Positions 9,180 to 19,909 of a DNA stretch of 64,000 nucleotides are shown here, one piece after another. The notes beneath the pieces are model-generated. The model ran no database searches. It saw only the letters and a list, made by a program, of their open reading frames with translations, and had not been told where the DNA came from. Position numbers and translations under genes: made by a program. Source of the stretch: Chloracidobacterium sp. (GTDB taxonomy: Bacteria > Acidobacteriota > Blastocatellia > Pyrinomonadales > Pyrinomonadaceae); NCBI GenBank assembly GCA_016712045.1, contig JADJRV010000016.1, positions 62,001-126,000 on the forward strand, written 5' to 3'. Positions within the stretch are counted from its first letter, which is position 1. The number at the start of each line of letters is the position of its first letter.

Positions 9180-11772
9180 ATGAACCTTCCAATATTTGAT
9201 TTTACGACGACACGAAAGTTCGCTGCTATAGCGATCCTCGCGTCGTTTATTTTAACGAACGCATTTGCGGTCGGAGCACTTCGCGGTGAACGAACAAGTC
9301 CCGTGACGGTTTCGGCCGCGACGGCGAAATATACTACTGACCTGACGCAGCTTGGCCGTGAAGGACGCCTGCGTGAGGAACTAAGCTATGAAAAGGAGAC
9401 CACACGCCTTATCAAAGTGTTAGCCGAAGGTGGCAGTCGTCAGCCGGTGATCGTTGATGAGGATGCGGCAGTTCAGGCGACCATTGTCGAACAGGTTGCT
9501 TTGCGTATTGCCAACGGGAGTGCCCCCGAAAAGTTGGCTAAGAAAACGATCCTCAAGATCGAGACAGCTACCCTATTTTCAAACGCAAAATCTCAGCCGC
9601 AGATCGCGGCTATCGTCAATGCAATAGCTAATGACGCGGCGAATTCGAATGGGCAGATCATACTGTTCGCCGATGAACTGACGAGCCTCGTTGGCAAAAA
9701 TGCGGCGGAGACAAATTTCTTTAACCTGATAGCCGAAGGGAAGATCCTGATGATCGGAGGCAGTTCGGTTGCTGCTTACGACGAGAATATAGCTTCGCAG
9801 CCTAATGTTGCCGAGCATTTCGCCGGCATCACAGTTTCGGGCAAGACACAGAATTCCGACTCAGTTGCGGTGAAGAATGACCGCGATAGCGGTTATCGCG
9901 GCGACATTGTTTCGCCTGATCTTCGCGACATGATGGCTCAGGATCCGTCGGGCAATAAACGTGTCGATGTTATATTGCAGGCAAAGGACGCCGATAACGC
10001 AGCGTTTCGCTCGCTGCTCGCAAGCGGCCAGGCACGCATTGCGGACCGCATCGGCAACGACGACACGCTCGTCGTCAATCTGCCTTTATCGACGGTCAGC
10101 AACCTTTCGACCAGCGGCCTTATCAACTACGTTTCGCCTGACCGTCCGACGACGATGACCAGGCCATGTCGAAGAGGCGACCGGCTTGACGCTGATGCGT
10201 TCGCAGCCGGCACTTAATGGCCGTGCAGCATATACGCTTGACGGCAGCGGTATCGGTATTGCGGTCGTTGATTCGGGTATCATGGCTTCGCACAACGGAT
10301 TTAAAAATAGCGGCAACACCTCGCGTGTCGTCGCAAACGTCAATTTTACAAACTCGACATTGAGCGATACGGTCGATGGTTTTGGCCACGGAACACACGT
10401 TGCTGGTCTCGCGGCCGGTAGCTCAAATCAGAGCGGCGGTGCTTACAAAGGCGTTGCTTCAAACGCCAATATCATCAGCGTCAAGGCTCTTAACAACCTC
10501 GGTGTCGGCCAGACATCGTGGCTGCTCAACAGCCTCAACTGGATCCTGACGAACCGGACTGCCTATAACATCAAGGTCGTCAACCTAAGCCTCGGTACGA
10601 CTGCGGTCGATACTTACACAAATGATCCGGTCTGTCTCAAGGTAAAAGAATTGGTGAACGCGGGCGTCGTCGTTATCGCGGCTGCCGGTAATCTTGGCAA
10701 AAATGCTCTTGGTCAGAAAGCATACGGCCAGATCCACAGCCCGGGCAACAGCCCTTATGCGATCACGGTTGGTGCAAGCAATTCCGTCGGTACCGCAGCC
10801 CGAGCAGACGATACGATGGCGAGCTATAGTTCGCACGGCCCGACACGCAGCTTTTTCCGCACCTCGACAGGCAAAACGGTCTATGACAACCTGATCAAAC
10901 CGGATCTCGTTGCTCCGGGTAACAAACTAGTTTCGTATAAATCGGCGAACAACAAGATGTCGCTGGAGAACCCGCTGCTCAATCTCGATCTGACCAACGG
11001 AGCTGATTCGATGATGTATATGAGCGGCACCTCGATGTCGGCACCCGTCGTAGCCGGAGCCGCAGCATTGCTGCTGCAGGTCAACCCAAATCTGACACCG
11101 GGTATGATCCGCATGATAATGCAGTACACGGCACAGCCGCTGAATGGGGCCAACACTTTCGAACAGGGAGCCGGACAACTCAATATCGAAGGTGCGGTCC
11201 GCCTGGCACGATCGCTCCGTACGGATGTCGATTTCCAGAATTTAGCTAAAGGCACGACGACTGTTCCGACAGGTTGGGCAATGCCGACGACCTCGACGAC
11301 CATCGGCGGAACGACGTTTCCTTGGGCACAGATCGTGACTGGTAAATTTACCTCGATCAGCGGTGCAAATCTTGTGTCACAGTTTCAGACCGTCTATAAA
11401 CGCGAAAATATCGTCGGCATGGGCGTCAATTTTGGCTCGGGCAATTTTTCGCTCAACACGTCAACCTGGTTCACGACAGGACTTACGATCAACCGCAACG
11501 TAAATAAGAGCAACGGCACAGCACTCGGTGCGGGTTCGCTGTATCTATCGTACGGCGTGCTGGTTGGCGACGGTGTGCTCGTTGGCGACGGAGTTCTTGT
11601 CGGCGATGGAGTTCTTGTTGGTGACGGCGTGCTCGTCGGCGACGGAGTTCTGGTCGGTGACGGCGTGCTCGTCGGCGACGGAGTTCTGGTCGGTGACGGC
11701 GTGCTCGTCGGTGACGGAGTGTTGGTCGGTGACAGCGTTTTGCTAGGTGATGACACACCGTCAATGAACTGA
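9180..11772 (+). CDS. Secreted S8 (subtilisin-like) serine peptidase with VLVGDG repeat tail, frameshifted
   Basis: Two overlapping reading frames form one gene of about 863 aa if one extra base near 10161 is removed (ATGACC-A-GGCCAT). The first frame gives a signal peptide (FAAIAILASFILTNAFA) and a long pro-region ending in TLVVNLPLSTVSNLS, an inhibitor-I9-like segment. The second frame continues as GHVEEATGL and then the peptidase. Corrected triad positions are Asp about 364 (GIAVVDSGI), His about 403 (GHGTHVAG) and Ser about 618 (GTSMSAPVVAG). After a beta-rich region the protein ends in eleven copies of the hexapeptide VLVGDG (11557-11754). It is probably an extracellular protease. The frameshift is either an assembly error or a recent mutation, as both halves keep full motifs. 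A sigma-54-like promoter precedes it. Confidence 0.88.
11557..11754 (+). repeat. Coding tandem array, 11 x 18 bp (VLVGDG)
   Basis: Eleven 18-bp units encode VLVGDG, the last two degenerate (VLVGDS, VLLGDD). Units vary at synonymous third positions (GGC/GGT, GAC/GAT, CTC/CTT/CTG) while the peptide is constant. A higher-order 36-bp copy occurs: 11629-11664 equals 11665-11700 exactly, so slippage has been recent. After the array only TPSMN remains before the stop. Confidence 0.95.
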
Positions 11773-11978
11773 CTTTCGCATTGGTAAAACCATTTGTTTA
11801 GAATGATTTAATGCTAGACAAAAATGTTTAACGTGGTCATAATAGAGCTGGGCTTATATTGCTAAGTCCGGCTTTATTTCTTTAGAGCCTCGTCCTCCAA
11901 ACAGTTGTGTCCGAGTCTGACTTGTTTTTCAGTACGGACGCTGACCAAAACCGTCTACTTCTCTTTCTGTCGTAAGAT

Positions 11979-14472
11979 ATGAGCGAACAGAGATCTGCAA
12001 ACCGCTACATGATCAGCGCGATCATTTTAGGTGCCCTGTGCCTGATCGCCGCTGTCGTGCGCTTGCCGGTTGAGCGGTTCGATGTTTATCTGCCGGTGCT
12101 TTGTGTGCTGACGGTCGTGATCGGTTCGCGGATCACGATACCGATACCTAGATTCAAATCCCATGTCGGCGTCTCGGACACATTTATTTTTCTAACGCTG
12201 CTTTTATACGGTGGGGAATTTGCGGTCATCCTTTCAGCGGTAGAGGCCTTTGTTTCGTCGTGGAGATTTTGTAACCGCAAGATCACAGTCTTTTTTAACG
12301 CTTCGGCGGTCGCAATTTCGACAACGCTTGTCTTTAGTTTCCTAAAAGGAGCCGGACTCTACACGCCCGAGCAACTCCACGGCCAAGCGGGCAACTTTAC
12401 CAATTTTGTGGTTGCCCTGTCGGTTATGGCGATGGGCCAGTTCGCGGTCAATACATCGCTGGCTGCGATCTATGATGCTCTAAAAAGCTCGCTCCCGCTT
12501 TGGGAAACGTGGAAGTCCAAGTATATCTGGACGTTTTTCTCATATTTTGTCGGGGCGATTGGAGCCGGGGTTTTGATGCAGCTTTCCGATTCGGCGGGCA
12601 TCGGCATCATCTTTGCAACGTTTCCGGTCATCTTTTTTGTATTTCTGAGCTATCGGATGTACATGAAAAATATCGAGATCTCGATACAGCAGGCCGAGCA
12701 GGCCGAGCAGTACGCGAATATTCTCGAAACTCAGTCCGAGGCTCTGCGTGAATCCGAGGAGCGCTTTCGCAGCGCTTTTGATCACGCCCCGATCGGCATC
12801 GGGCTGTTGTCTCCGACGGGCTCTTGGCTAAAGGTCAATCGGGCTCTGAGCGACATCCTCGGTTATACCGAAAAGGATTTCCTCAAGATGGATTTTCAGG
12901 CGATCACCATGCCGGACGATCTTGGGAAAACTTTGGTCAAGGTTCACGAACTGCTGTCCGGCAAGATCGCCAGTTGTCAGATGGAGCAGCGGTATATTCA
13001 CAAAACCGGCCGAGTCGTTTGGACGTCGTGGAGCGTTTCGGCGGCGCACGATTCGACTTCGAAACAGCCAAATCTCATCTTTCAGCTACAAGACATAACC
13101 GATCGCAAATCTGCCGAGCAAAAGCTCCAACACGAGGCGACGCATGACGTGCTGACCGGCTTGCCAAACCGACTATATTTCATGAACAAACTGACAGCTG
13201 CGCTCGACCGTACCCGCAGTATCGAGGGCTACAAGGCAAGCGTTTTGTTTATCGATCTTGACCGTTTCAAATACGTCAACGACAGTCTCGGCCACGTGAT
13301 CGGCGATCAGTTGCTCCGGTGTATTGCCGAGCGTTTGGGCGAATGTATGCGGCCGGCGGACACGGTCGCGCGGCTCGGCGGCGACGAATTTACTATTCTC
13401 GTCGAGGGTAAATACGACATTAGCGAAGTGCTGCATATCGCCGACCGCATTCAGGAAAAATTTAGCGTTCCGTTCGATCTGAGCGGCCACGAAGTTTATA
13501 GCACGGCGAGCATCGGCATCCTGCACGCGTCAAAAAATCACCAGTCATCCGAAGACATGATGCGCGACGCGGACATCGCCATGTATCAGGCAAAGCGGGC
13601 CGGAAAGGCGCGGCACGAAGTGTTTGACGAAGCGATGCACAGCATTGTGAAAGAGACCCTGCGGCTCGAAACCGACCTTCGCCGTGCGGTGGAGCGACGA
13701 GATACAGGTCTATTACCAGCCGATATACGATCTCGCTTCGGGGCGGATCGAGAGCGTCGAGTCGCTCGCCCGCTGGTTTCATCCGGAGTTTGGGCCGATA
13801 TCGCCCAGCAAATTCATCCCGCTAGCCGAGGAGATCGGACTCATCGACAAGCTCTGCGCACAGGTTCTGAGACGTGCCTGCGGAGATATCGGTGCCCTTA
13901 GCTTAATAGAAACATTGCCGGTCAGCGTCAATCTGTCGTGCCGTCAGTTTAGCCAGGCCAAGCTGGTCGAGAGCATCCACCACATCCTCGACGAGACCAA
14001 CTTTTCGCCAAAAGATCTCAGGCTTGAGATCACCGAATCGGTATTTTTTGAGCATCAGGAACGTGCTGTCGAGACGCTTAACGACCTTCGCGACAGCGGC
14101 ATCGAGATCAACATCGACGATTTTGGCACCGGCTACTCTAACCTCGGTTACCTGCAAAAGCTGCCCGTCTCGGCGTTAAAGATCGACCGAACGTTTGTCT
14201 CGATGATCGACGCCGACGGCAACAACGACGACATCGTCCGTGCGATCATCACCTTGGCGCGCAACTTTGGGCTTAAAGTAGTCGCCGAGGGCATTGAAAC
14301 TGACGCTCAGCTCAACGTGCTCCGCTCTCTTGAGTGCGAAGGCGGCCAGGGCTACCTTTTCGCCGCCCCGATGAGCATCGACAAGCTTGTAGAATTTATG
14401 GCCGAAAACGAACCCGCATTTGCATCGCCCTCGGCGTTCGAAAACGTGCCCGAAGCATCACTTATCCAATAG
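11979..14472 (+). CDS. Membrane PAS-GGDEF-EAL c-di-GMP protein, frameshifted
   Basis: Two frames join at about 13695 into one protein of about 830 aa. The order is a multi-helix membrane sensor (residues 1-230, about seven or eight segments), PAS (about 255-375: FRSAFDHAPIGIGLLS ... QDITDRK), GGDEF (about 385-560: HDVLTGLPNR, ARLGGDEFTILVEG), then EAL in the next frame (EIQVYYQPIYDL, ESLARWFHP, NLSCRQFS, EITESVFFE, IDDFGTGYSNLGYL, LKIDRTFVS, VVAEGIET, GQGYLFAAPM). GGDEF keeps the catalytic GGDEF signature. The EAL motif reads ESL, but the other metal and catalytic residues are present, so the protein could both make and degrade c-di-GMP. The shift is one extra base (C in GTGGAG-C-GACGAG) or two missing ones. 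Without correction the product stops at 13901 and lacks EAL. Confidence 0.88.
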
Positions 14473-14536
14473 CCACAAAAGCCACGCGTTTGACGAAACC
14501 ACGCCAACGGTCAACAATTGTTGGTAGTGACGCGTT

Positions 14537-14758
14537 ATGTACCGTAGGCCAAAGTTTTTAGAGATCCTGCTCGAGATCCGCCAAGAGATGGCTCTCGAAG
14601 CCGATTATGACGTCGACCTGTTCGCCGAACGCGTCCGTGGCGGAACGACCTCTGTCGCCGACGCCGTCGATAAACCGTCAACAAACGAAGATGCTCCGGT
14701 CACAAAAACAAATGTTCGTCCGTCACGCAAAGCCGAAGTAAAGATCGGCAGCGAATAG
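14537..14758 (+). CDS. Small hypothetical protein
   Basis: A 73-aa protein. It has a basic start (MYRRPKFLEILLEIRQEM), an acidic middle (ALEADYDVDLFAERVRGG), then a Thr/Lys-rich tail. Codon use and frame resemble real genes of the window, and it fits neatly between its neighbours on the same strand. No family is recognised and there is no membrane segment. The opening helix could bind a partner or membrane surface. The next gene, a transglycosylase, starts 54 bases later across a GACCACT heptamer array. Confidence 0.55.
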   Translation: MYRRPKFLEILLEIRQEMALEADYDVDLFAERVRGGTTSVADAVDKPSTNEDAPVTKTNVRPSRKAEVKIGSE

Positions 14759-14778
14759 GTAATGAGATTCTTATTTCT

Positions 14779-14806
14779 GACCACTGACCACTGACCACTG
14801 ACCACT
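14779..14806 (+). repeat. Heptamer tandem repeat, GACCACT x4
   Basis: Four perfect head-to-tail copies of GACCACT in the 54-base gap before the lytic transglycosylase ATG (14813). The same unit, degenerate, forms the larger array at 57862-57931. Confidence 0.9.
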
Positions 14807-14812
14807 GTTCCG

Positions 14813-15385
14813 ATGTTCCGTTATCTGATATCGATCCTGATCGTCCTGACCGCCATCACCGCGTCGGCGGGTATCTTTTTTCCTGATTACTGGATTCACC
14901 GTTACGACGAACTTATCTCACGCCAGTCGCGTGTCTACCGCCTCGACGAAAAGCTGGTGTGGAGCCTGATCTACGAAGAAACCTGGTTTCGTGGTTGGAA
15001 GATCGGTGCGGCGGACGAAGTTGGTTTGATGCAGGTGACGCCCGTCGTCGCCCGCGAATGGGCAAAGGAAACGGGGCTAAAAGAATACGAAAAACAGGCC
15101 GCCGACAACGTGAAAGTTTTTTTCTCAGACCCCGAACGCAACATCCAAACGGGCTGCTGGTATCTCGAAAAGCTCCGCGAACAATATCGCGGCCGCCCCG
15201 CCGAAACCGCCATGACCCTCGCCGCCTACAACGCCGGTCCCAGCCGCGTCGAAGAATGGACCCGCGACATCGACCCAAACACCCTCTCCGAACCCGATTT
15301 CGTCTCACGCATCGCCATCCCCTCAACAAAAAACTACGTCTCCTCGATCCTCGACCGCTACCGCACTGCGTCTACGTTGAAATAA
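14813..15385 (+). CDS. Lytic transglycosylase (SLT domain)
   Basis: A 190-aa exported enzyme that cleaves the peptidoglycan glycan strand to 1,6-anhydroMurNAc ends. One N-terminal hydrophobic segment (LISILIVLTAITASAGIFF) acts as signal or anchor. The SLT fold follows from about residue 38: LVWSLIYEETWFRG with the catalytic Glu, GLMQVTP, NIQTGCWYLEKL and MTLAAYNAGPSRVEEW. Length fits short membrane-anchored SLT proteins. It converges on the large secreted-protein gene with a 4-base gap. Confidence 0.9.
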   Translation: MFRYLISILIVLTAITASAGIFFPDYWIHRYDELISRQSRVYRLDEKLVWSLIYEETWFRGWKIGAADEVGLMQVTPVVAREWAKETGLKEYEKQAADNVKVFFSDPERNIQTGCWYLEKLREQYRGRPAETAMTLAAYNAGPSRVEEWTRDIDPNTLSEPDFVSRIAIPSTKNYVSSILDRYRTASTLK

Positions 15386-15389
15386 GAGA

Positions 15390-18300
15390 TCACCGCTTCC
15401 GATCCGCCGGTTTCTCTTTTTCGTTGCTTGCGGCTCCCTGAGCGACGAGGTCGACGTTTGTCAGATCGTCGGTGATCTGTATGACCTGCGGCGTAAAGTT
15501 GAAACGTCTGGATGCGGCGCTGATGATGTATGTTTTACCGGGTTCGACATCATCAAAAATATAGTTTCCACGCGAGCCTGTGAGGACGTTCCTTGTAACG
15601 CCGTTTGTTTCCACAAGCGATACGCGTGCGCCGCGAACTCCGCGCCCTTCGGCGGTGAGCACCCTGCCCGATATCTGCACTCCGGCGGCGGTGGAGCATG
15701 CACCGAAAAGAAGCGAAAATCGTCTGACATTTCCGGTCGTGCCGGAGACGTTGTCGCTGACGTTGAGCGTCCAAATGCCGTCGGCGGGTTCGCCGTTAAA
15801 GACACTAAATTTATCGCCTGGTGAGTACGTTCCCGGACGAACGGTTGAGTTTTCCGAGCACTGCAGATCGATCGGCAGGATCGCGTCGTCATTTAGCAGT
15901 ACCTGTGAGAAATGGTTGTTATCGCATCCGCCCACCGCAGTGGTTCTTGACATGCGGTTGATGAAAGTCAGGCTTGTGCCCATCGGCGACCTCAGCGTAA
16001 ACACGAGCTGGCCAACGTTTGTGTGTTCGACGCCCTGCAGTGTCGCGGCTCCGTTCGGCGTGCCGTCAAAGCGAAAATCGAGGTCGGTGACCGTGCCGAT
16101 ACCGCTCACAGTTATCGGAATATCGACACCGGCTGCGTTGTTGTCAGGGATCGCCACCGCCGAACCGGTATATGATGTCGCTATGCCGCAACTTGTCGGT
16201 GGTGCTAGTGCATTGCCGCAGACAAGTTTGAAATGTTCCCTTGTCCCGTTAAAACCGCTGGTCACGCCGCCAATAATGTGAAATTCATTGCCTAGAATTA
16301 CACCAGCCAGATGCTGGCGGCTCCGGTAAACATTGGGCAATAGCGAAGTGCCGCCGCCCCACGTGTTCGTCGCCGGATCCAATCTTAGTACGTCGGGAGT
16401 CGCTCCACCGGCGACCACTAAGCTGCCGTTTAGAAAGCCCATTGCCAGAGAATTATTGGCTGAAGGAAGATCCGAGACGGCCGCGTCATTCCAAGTGTTG
16501 CCGACAGGGTCGTATCTATAGGCTTTTAGAGAAAGGCTAATGTTACCGTCAGTGCCACCGGCCGAGTAGATAAAGCCTCCGTCGACTGCCGTTGCGATCC
16601 AGCCTAAGGCGCCGCCAGGATAGTTAGCCGCGGCCGACCACGTGTTGCCGGCAATATCATATGCAGAAACCGTATTGACAGCTCCGCCGACGCTGGTCGT
16701 CAATCCCCCGACCTTGTAGATCTTGCCATTTACAAATGCCGCTGAACTTACCCAAGTAGCGGAAGGCGCATTTTGCATGTTCGAATACGTGTTCAGAACG
16801 GGATCGTAGCGATAAAGCGTGTTGACGGTCGTATTCGCAGCGTTGAGCCCGCCGGCTATATACAAATATGTACCGTCCGAAGCAACGGCTGTTCCCCAGA
16901 GAGCGACCGGCAGCGGGGCGATCGCGGTCCATCTGTCGCCATCAAATTTATATGCGTTTGCCATGACCACATTGTTGCTCAGGCCTCCGAAGCTGAATAT
17001 GCTCGTTCCCTGTACGGCGGCGCCTTGATTTCGAATGTTGATCGGATATTGGACGTCGTTTGTCCACGCACAACCCGCGGGCGACGTCGCAAACGCGTCC
17101 GCGAAAACATAAGCGGCACCATACGAGTTGGTCCCGCCGGTCGAGCTTTCAAACAAGGCACCTGCGATCACATCTTGGCCGCTGATGGCAACGCTGTGTC
17201 CAAACTGGTCGCTCGTTTCACCGTCGGGGGCGAACAGTTTCTTTTGCTCCGTCCATACCCCGGCCGTTCGCGAAAAAACATACGCGGCACCCTGATCCCA
17301 TACTGCTCCGATATTTGCGAGCGAGGCTCCGACGACGATCTTGTCACCGCTGAGGTCAATGCTGTTGCCAAATCTGTCGTTAAAATAACGGTCCGACGCG
17401 GTCAGCCGCTGCTGTTGTGACCAGACGGCGGCGGTGCGGGTAAATACATACACCGCTCCCTGACTAAAATCAGGACTGCCGGCATCGGTGTAATTGGTGT
17501 TTGCGAGCGCGACCGTTTCGCCGTCTATCGCCACCGTTGCTGCAAATCCGGTGTCAGATGCCGGACCAAGTATCTTTTGCTGCTGTGACCAGACTCCGCC
17601 GCTGCGGACGAATATGTACGCCGAGCCTTGGTCAACATTGGTTGGTAAGGTCCCGATGTCGGCATCGGGAACGCCGATCACCGCCGTGTCGCCACTAATA
17701 CCCACATGTTCACCAAAATGGTCGAGGGTAAAGCCGTCTGCGGCTGTGAGTTTTTGCTGTTGCGTCCAGGTAACGCCGCTGCGGGTAAAAACATACGCGG
17801 CTCCTTGATCTCCCCCGGCGGTTGCGTCATTGTTCTGGGCACCTGCGATGAGTGTGTCGCCGTCGATCGAAACCTCGCCGCCGAGCTGGTCACCGCTCGC
17901 CCCGTCCGCAGCCGTTAGTTTTTGCTGCTCGGTCCAGACGTTGCCGCTGCGGGTAAAAACATAGACGGAACCTTGCGACCCGTTGGCTCCGACAGTATCG
18001 ACCGGCAATCCGACGACCAAAGTGTCACCGCTGAGGGCCATTCTTTGGCCAAAGCTGTCACCCGCCGTCCCGTCAGAGGCTGTGATCCTTTGCTGAAATG
18101 TCCATGTCGAGCCCGTTCGCGTGTAGTAAAGTACTGATCCTTGATTCTGATTAGCACCTACATCGTCCAGCGGGGTACCGACCAGCGCAAAGTCTGGGCC
18201 AATCACTACACTCGACCCTAGGCGTGCATCGTTTTCGCGTGTCGGGTCAACAAGCTTTTGCTGCAGGCCAAAAGCCTGCGGAGCATCCGGCCGTTTTTCA

Positions 18301-18431
18301 TCTCGGCCAATTAGATCAGATGCGGACGCCGTTTGTATGCCGGGCATAAACCACGCGGCGGCGACAACAAAAGCTACCGCGATAGCAGAAGAAATTAGAA
18401 CAAAACTTCGGGTCTGGCGTGCGATTTTCAT
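15390..18431 (-). CDS. Large secreted FG-GAP / Kelch / P-domain / carboxypeptidase-regulatory-like protein
   Basis: A 1013-aa exported protein. ATG 18431 has AAGGA about 9 bases upstream and a signal sequence (FVLISSAIAVAFVVAAAWF). Residues about 50-440 contain seven FG-GAP-type blades, each with SG(D)TLVVG-like and GSVYVFTRSG...WTEQQKL elements. Residues about 470-740 are Kelch-type repeats (YKFDGDRWTAIAPLP, YLYIAGG, NTWSAAANYPGG). About 755-915 is a proprotein convertase P-like jelly roll with IPDNNAAGVDIPITVSGIG and GIWTLNVSDNVSG. About 920-1000 is a carboxypeptidase regulatory-like beta sandwich (ISGRVLTAEGRGVRGARV). These are binding and adhesion modules with no enzymatic motif, so a surface or extracellular recognition role is likely. 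Confidence 0.87.
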   Translation of the reverse strand: MKIARQTRSFVLISSAIAVAFVVAAAWFMPGIQTASASDLIGRDEKRPDAPQAFGLQQKLVDPTRENDARLGSSVVIGPDFALVGTPLDDVGANQNQGSVLYYTRTGSTWTFQQRITASDGTAGDSFGQRMALSGDTLVVGLPVDTVGANGSQGSVYVFTRSGNVWTEQQKLTAADGASGDQLGGEVSIDGDTLIAGAQNNDATAGGDQGAAYVFTRSGVTWTQQQKLTAADGFTLDHFGEHVGISGDTAVIGVPDADIGTLPTNVDQGSAYIFVRSGGVWSQQQKILGPASDTGFAATVAIDGETVALANTNYTDAGSPDFSQGAVYVFTRTAAVWSQQQRLTASDRYFNDRFGNSIDLSGDKIVVGASLANIGAVWDQGAAYVFSRTAGVWTEQKKLFAPDGETSDQFGHSVAISGQDVIAGALFESSTGGTNSYGAAYVFADAFATSPAGCAWTNDVQYPINIRNQGAAVQGTSIFSFGGLSNNVVMANAYKFDGDRWTAIAPLPVALWGTAVASDGTYLYIAGGLNAANTTVNTLYRYDPVLNTYSNMQNAPSATWVSSAAFVNGKIYKVGGLTTSVGGAVNTVSAYDIAGNTWSAAANYPGGALGWIATAVDGGFIYSAGGTDGNISLSLKAYRYDPVGNTWNDAAVSDLPSANNSLAMGFLNGSLVVAGGATPDVLRLDPATNTWGGGTSLLPNVYRSRQHLAGVILGNEFHIIGGVTSGFNGTREHFKLVCGNALAPPTSCGIATSYTGSAVAIPDNNAAGVDIPITVSGIGTVTDLDFRFDGTPNGAATLQGVEHTNVGQLVFTLRSPMGTSLTFINRMSRTTAVGGCDNNHFSQVLLNDDAILPIDLQCSENSTVRPGTYSPGDKFSVFNGEPADGIWTLNVSDNVSGTTGNVRRFSLLFGACSTAAGVQISGRVLTAEGRGVRGARVSLVETNGVTRNVLTGSRGNYIFDDVEPGKTYIISAASRRFNFTPQVIQITDDLTNVDLVAQGAASNEKEKPADRKR

Positions 18432-18600
18432 AACGGGTTTTTCCTTACGTATTGGTAATTGGATCTCGATGATCTGGTCTCTACATACACATGCGGAAAA
18501 ACCGGGAAATGTCGGACAAAGTTTTTTTAGATTTTATTCGTGATAATTACCCCACCGCACATCTTTGTTATTTTCTGCAGTGATTTGTTCTAATTACCTA

Positions 18601-19908
18601 ATGCAGATTCACGCCGCTGAGTATGTTTTGCCTATCTCGTCCGAGCCGATCCGGGGTGGTGCTGTTGCCATTGATGGCGAGAGGATCGTTGGTGTTGGAA
18701 CGCGGGATGAGATCGAACGACAGTTCTCGGCGGCTGACGTGACCGATCACGGGAACGCGGCGATTTTGCCGGGGTTTGTAAATTGCCACTCGCATCTTGA
18801 GATCACGTCGATGCGGGGAGCACTGGATGATGTCGAGCACGATTTCGCGGCGTGGCTGCTAAAGCTCAATGGCTTGCGGGCCGAGCTTTCTGACGAAGAC
18901 ATCGTCGCTGCGGCGGTGCACGGTGCAACGGAAGGTGCTCAAGCCGGAGTTACTTGTTTTGGCGACATTGGCCGGATGGGGCACGCCGGGCTGCACGCTC
19001 TAAAGACCGTTGGCCTTCGCGGCATCGTGTTTCAGGAGACGGAGTTTTCGCCGGACAACCGAACAGCGGGTGAAGATTTTCTAAAGCTTGCGACAAAATT
19101 CGAAGAGTTGAAAGGCGAAGAAACTGATCTGGTAAAGGTCGGCCTGTCACCGCATTCTCCATATACGGTCAGTTCACGGCTGTTTGAGATGATCGCCCAA
19201 TACGCGATCCTCAACCGCGTGCCGCTGACGATCCATGCTGCCGAATCTGCCGACGAGCATGAGTTGCTATCGCAAGGCACCGGATTTTTTGAGGGGATCT
19301 ATGAGAAATTTGGTGTCGAATGGGAAAGTCCGCATTGCACTCCGATCGAATATCTCGAACGCCTCGGCGTCCTCTCGACCCAGCCGCTGCTTGCTCATTG
19401 CGTAAAGGTCTCGGACAGCGATATCAAAAAGATCGCCGCCAACGGAGCAAAGATCGCCCATTGCCCCAAGTCAAACGCCAAATTCGGCCACGGCTACGCA
19501 CCGTTCGAACAGTTTCTGGATGCAGGGATTGCGACGGGACTAGGAAGTGATTCGGTCGCAAGCAACAACGTCTGCGACATACTCGAAGAGTCACGCTTCG
19601 CCGCCCTCATCGCCAGAAACCGCGAACTGGGAGCAAGCACGCACGAAGTAAGTGCGTTATCTTCGCGCGGGTTCATTTCAGCCAAACAAATGCTAGAAAC
19701 CGCCACACTCGGCGGAGCCAAAGCCCTAGGTCTTGAGGCTGAAATTGGCACACTTGAACCCGGCAAACAAGCAGACATTGCCGTCGTCTCGCTCGAACAC
19801 ACAGCCCAACAACCTGTCAGCGACGTCCACACGGCACTTGTTTTTGCGTCAAATGCGCGCGACGTAGCGATGACAATGGTCGCGGGGAAAATTGTTTTTA
19901 CTAGATAA
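18601..19908 (+). CDS. Amidohydrolase, TRZ/ATZ (chlorohydrolase-like) family deaminase
   Basis: A 435-aa cytosolic metal-dependent hydrolase. ATG 18601 starts MQIHAAEYVLPISS, the normal first strand; an upstream codon at 18565 would add a hydrophobic stub. Metal and catalytic motifs are ILPGFVNCHSHLE, FGDIGRMGHAG, LTIHAAESADEHEL (His-Ala-Ala-Glu, proton-shuttle Glu), LLAHCVKVSD and GLGSDSVASNN (Asp). This set is shared by 5'-methylthioadenosine / S-adenosylhomocysteine deaminases and aminodeoxyfutalosine deaminases. Which nucleoside it acts on cannot be decided; no futalosine-pathway gene is adjacent. Confidence 0.87.
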   Translation: MQIHAAEYVLPISSEPIRGGAVAIDGERIVGVGTRDEIERQFSAADVTDHGNAAILPGFVNCHSHLEITSMRGALDDVEHDFAAWLLKLNGLRAELSDEDIVAAAVHGATEGAQAGVTCFGDIGRMGHAGLHALKTVGLRGIVFQETEFSPDNRTAGEDFLKLATKFEELKGEETDLVKVGLSPHSPYTVSSRLFEMIAQYAILNRVPLTIHAAESADEHELLSQGTGFFEGIYEKFGVEWESPHCTPIEYLERLGVLSTQPLLAHCVKVSDSDIKKIAANGAKIAHCPKSNAKFGHGYAPFEQFLDAGIATGLGSDSVASNNVCDILEESRFAALIARNRELGASTHEVSALSSRGFISAKQMLETATLGGAKALGLEAEIGTLEPGKQADIAVVSLEHTAQQPVSDVHTALVFASNARDVAMTMVAGKIVFTR

Positions 19909-19909
19909 C

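Noticed and set aside
11557..11754. CRISPR or non-coding satellite
   Set aside because: The array is in frame and conserved as peptide; there are no spacers.
16773..17420. Long antisense frame within the FG-GAP gene
   Set aside because: It is a shadow of the repetitive coding strand; no start signal or domain.
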